Below, in pieces: positions 42,928 to 43,952 of a stretch of 43,952 nt of DNA (the stretch's first letter is position 1; each line of letters begins with the position of its first letter). The stretch spans positions 1-43,952 of the forward strand of contig CAJWDP010000025.1 in the NCBI GenBank assembly GCA_913030835.1, in the 5' to 3' direction. The notes under the pieces are model-generated. The model was not told where the DNA came from and searched no databases. It was given only the letters and a program-made list of their open reading frames with translations. Origin of the DNA: an uncultured Flavobacteriales bacterium (GTDB lineage Bacteria > Bacteroidota > Bacteroidia > Flavobacteriales_D > Parvicellaceae). The translations under genes were made by a program, and so were the position numbers.

Positions 42928-43952
42928 ATGCTGAAGTCTGCGTTACTATTAATCAACATAATCGGATTCATTTTATTCCCATTCCTTTATATACAAGATG
43001 TTTCTGTCGATCACAAACTTCCTAGCCAAATTAATGCTGGAGACGATGTTATTGTTGAATTAGTATTGAGCAAACCCAACGTCTCTGGGCCAGCCAGACT
43101 TAAGCTGGATTTCTCCAATGCTCCAAACCTAACAGCAACGGAATTGGAAAGTGCAGGAGCATCCTTTACGTTCAAAGATAACGCTGCGTTATTCATTTGG
43201 TATTCCATCCCTGCCGACGAAGCGATCTCTTTGAAATACAAACTGTCTGCTGCAGAGGGGACCTCAGGCGCCCAGTCTATCTTAGGTTCTTTCAGTTTTG
43301 TTGATGGAAACGATAGAAGAAAAGTTGAAATACCGGTTTCCGTTATTGACATTAAAGGAGAAGAATTATCTTCCAATACGAACGATGAAGTAGTTGTAAT
43401 AGATTCAAATGAGGGAGCGGATTCCACAGAGAATATTCCGACTGTCACAGCGTCAAGAACAATTGAGGCGAGTGAAGATGATTTCTTAGTGACAGTGAAC
43501 ATAGATAAAAGCAATGGAGAAGGATTTGCAAGACTAAAAGAAGTAGTTCCGAATGGATTTTCAGCTGAAAGTGTTGACGCAGCCGGAGCTGTCTTTAGCT
43601 ACAAAGATAACATTGCAAAATTTTTGTGGTCCAGTATTTCCACTGATAATCCTGTAGTTGTTTCTTACAAACTTATACCTGAAGAGCCAACAGAACGAGG
43701 CACTTATGCCGTAGAGGGGTCATTCTCCGCAGAGTTTATGGTGGTTGATGACGTTCCAATCAAGGCCGCTGTCCCCATGACGTCCTTTATCTTCGAAAAA
43801 GGAAGCCTTGCATCAAACGAAAGCACAGATACTACTACAGACAATACTACTACAGACAATACTACTACAGACAATACTACTACAGACAATACGACTACAG
43901 ACAATACGACTACAGACAATACGACTACCGACAACACAACTTCGGACAATAC
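42928..43952 (+). CDS. Secreted or anchored protein with duplicated domain and TTTDN repeat (partial, runs off the right edge)
   Basis: The frame opens at ATG 42928 and stays open to the window end (341 codons). Residues 4-21 are hydrophobic (signal or anchor). Two related domains of about 100 residues follow, at about 37-136 and 180-283. They align through ARLKLDFSNAPNLTATELES with ARLKEVVPNGFSAESVDAAG, FTFKDNAALFIWYSI with FSYKDNIAKFLWSSI, and the closing strands. A polar linker (residues 142-175) separates them. From residue 302 the protein becomes a run of TTTDN pentapeptides. I recall similar GFARL...W domains in Bacteroidota envelope proteins but cannot name a family. The real C-terminal domain is outside the window. 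Minus-strand frames here are shadows of this gene. Confidence 0.82.
   Translation, partial: MLKSALLLINIIGFILFPFLYIQDVSVDHKLPSQINAGDDVIVELVLSKPNVSGPARLKLDFSNAPNLTATELESAGASFTFKDNAALFIWYSIPADEAISLKYKLSAAEGTSGAQSILGSFSFVDGNDRRKVEIPVSVIDIKGEELSSNTNDEVVVIDSNEGADSTENIPTVTASRTIEASEDDFLVTVNIDKSNGEGFARLKEVVPNGFSAESVDAAGAVFSYKDNIAKFLWSSISTDNPVVVSYKLIPEEPTERGTYAVEGSFSAEFMVVDDVPIKAAVPMTSFIFEKGSLASNESTDTTTDNTTTDNTTTDNTTTDNTTTDNTTTDNTTTDNTTSDN
43831..43952 (+). repeat. 15-base in-frame tandem repeat encoding TTTDN
   Basis: Eight units of 15 bases fit between 43831 and 43950, each encoding Thr-Thr-Thr-Asp-Asn, with the last reading Thr-Thr-Ser-Asp-Asn, and the array continues off the edge. Units 1-4 are identical (ACTACTACAGACAAT), units 5-6 differ only by ACG for the first codon, and units 7-8 carry further changes. 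The gradient suggests recent duplication of the upstream units. Because the unit is a multiple of three, slippage changes protein length and not frame. Confidence 0.92.

Noticed and set aside
43011-43514. Minus-strand frame of 167 codons, serine-rich
   Set aside because: It is the antisense shadow of the plus-strand gene starting at 42928, which has a start, a hydrophobic leader and two homologous domains.
43704-43949. Minus-strand frame of repeated Val-Val-Leu-Ser residues
   Set aside because: It is the antisense reading of the in-frame TTTDN repeat of the plus-strand gene, with no start context or family.
43831-43952. Possible CRISPR array or origin-type iterons
   Set aside because: The 15-base units are contiguous, without spacers, in frame with a coding sequence and change mostly at third codon positions, so they are a protein-level repeat.

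Overview
The window looks like a chromosomal segment from a member of the Bacteroidota, most likely a marine-type Flavobacteriales. I have no rRNA or marker tree, so the family is a guess. Four things point there: a type IX secretion (T9SS) sorting tail with the YPNPTSG core at the left edge; promoters of the TTG-N17-23-TAnnTTTG type rather than TTGACA/TATAAT; Bacteroidota-type envelope proteins (OstA-like protein, LptD-like protein, single MCE protein, Wza/Wzc pair); and AT-rich, densely packed genes. No rRNA, tRNA, CRISPR array, transposase, integrase or phage gene was seen, and no gap without a gene exceeds about 175 bases.

Layout. 1-312 (-): end-truncated T9SS cargo-like protein. 471-4175 (+): serine hydroxymethyltransferase, then an MBOAT acyltransferase and an SGNH-like partner, which form a probable O-acylation pair. 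4137-5479 (-): an HTTM-like membrane protein and a small anchored partner. 5537-9145 (+): fumarylacetoacetase and a Rel/SpoT (p)ppGpp synthetase/hydrolase. 9219-14546 (+): Fur-family regulator, STAS protein, PurA, OstA-like protein and a GT39-type glycosyltransferase in tight succession. 14543-19375 (-): amidase, MCE protein, two Fe-S/CCG proteins and a small protein of unknown function. 19392-22961 (+): LptD-like protein, SlyD-type FKBP and RidA, divergent from the amidase. 22930-25646 (-): M61 peptidase with PDZ domain and two small four-helix membrane proteins. 25736-27124 (+): dihydrolipoyl dehydrogenase. 27156-28646 (-): PBP4-type DD-carboxypeptidase. 28699-40575 (+): an extracellular polysaccharide locus (asparagine synthase, GT4, Wza-like, Wzc-like tyrosine kinase, RfbC, WecA/TagO-like transferase) running without a break into a lytic transglycosylase and UvrA. 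40602-42754 (+): LOG-family protein and an outer-membrane barrel with TSP3 repeats and an EF-hand. 42928-end (+): a secreted or anchored protein with a duplicated domain and a TTTDN pentapeptide repeat, cut by the window edge.

How the genes fit together. Most of the window builds or modifies the cell envelope: LPS transport (OstA-like, LptD-like), lipid transport (MCE), peptidoglycan turnover (amidase, PBP4, lytic transglycosylase), polysaccharide synthesis and export, and polymer acylation. Housekeeping genes (glyA, purA, lpd, uvrA, rel, fahA) are interspersed and in some cases translationally coupled to envelope genes.

I found no clear new defence or mobile system. The items most worth a second look are the right-edge repeat protein, the tyrosine/glycine tail of the Wzc-like kinase, the HTTM-like two-gene unit, the uncharacterised 160-residue protein of the Fe-S block, and the overlapping divergent amidase/LptD start region with no usable ATG for LptD.
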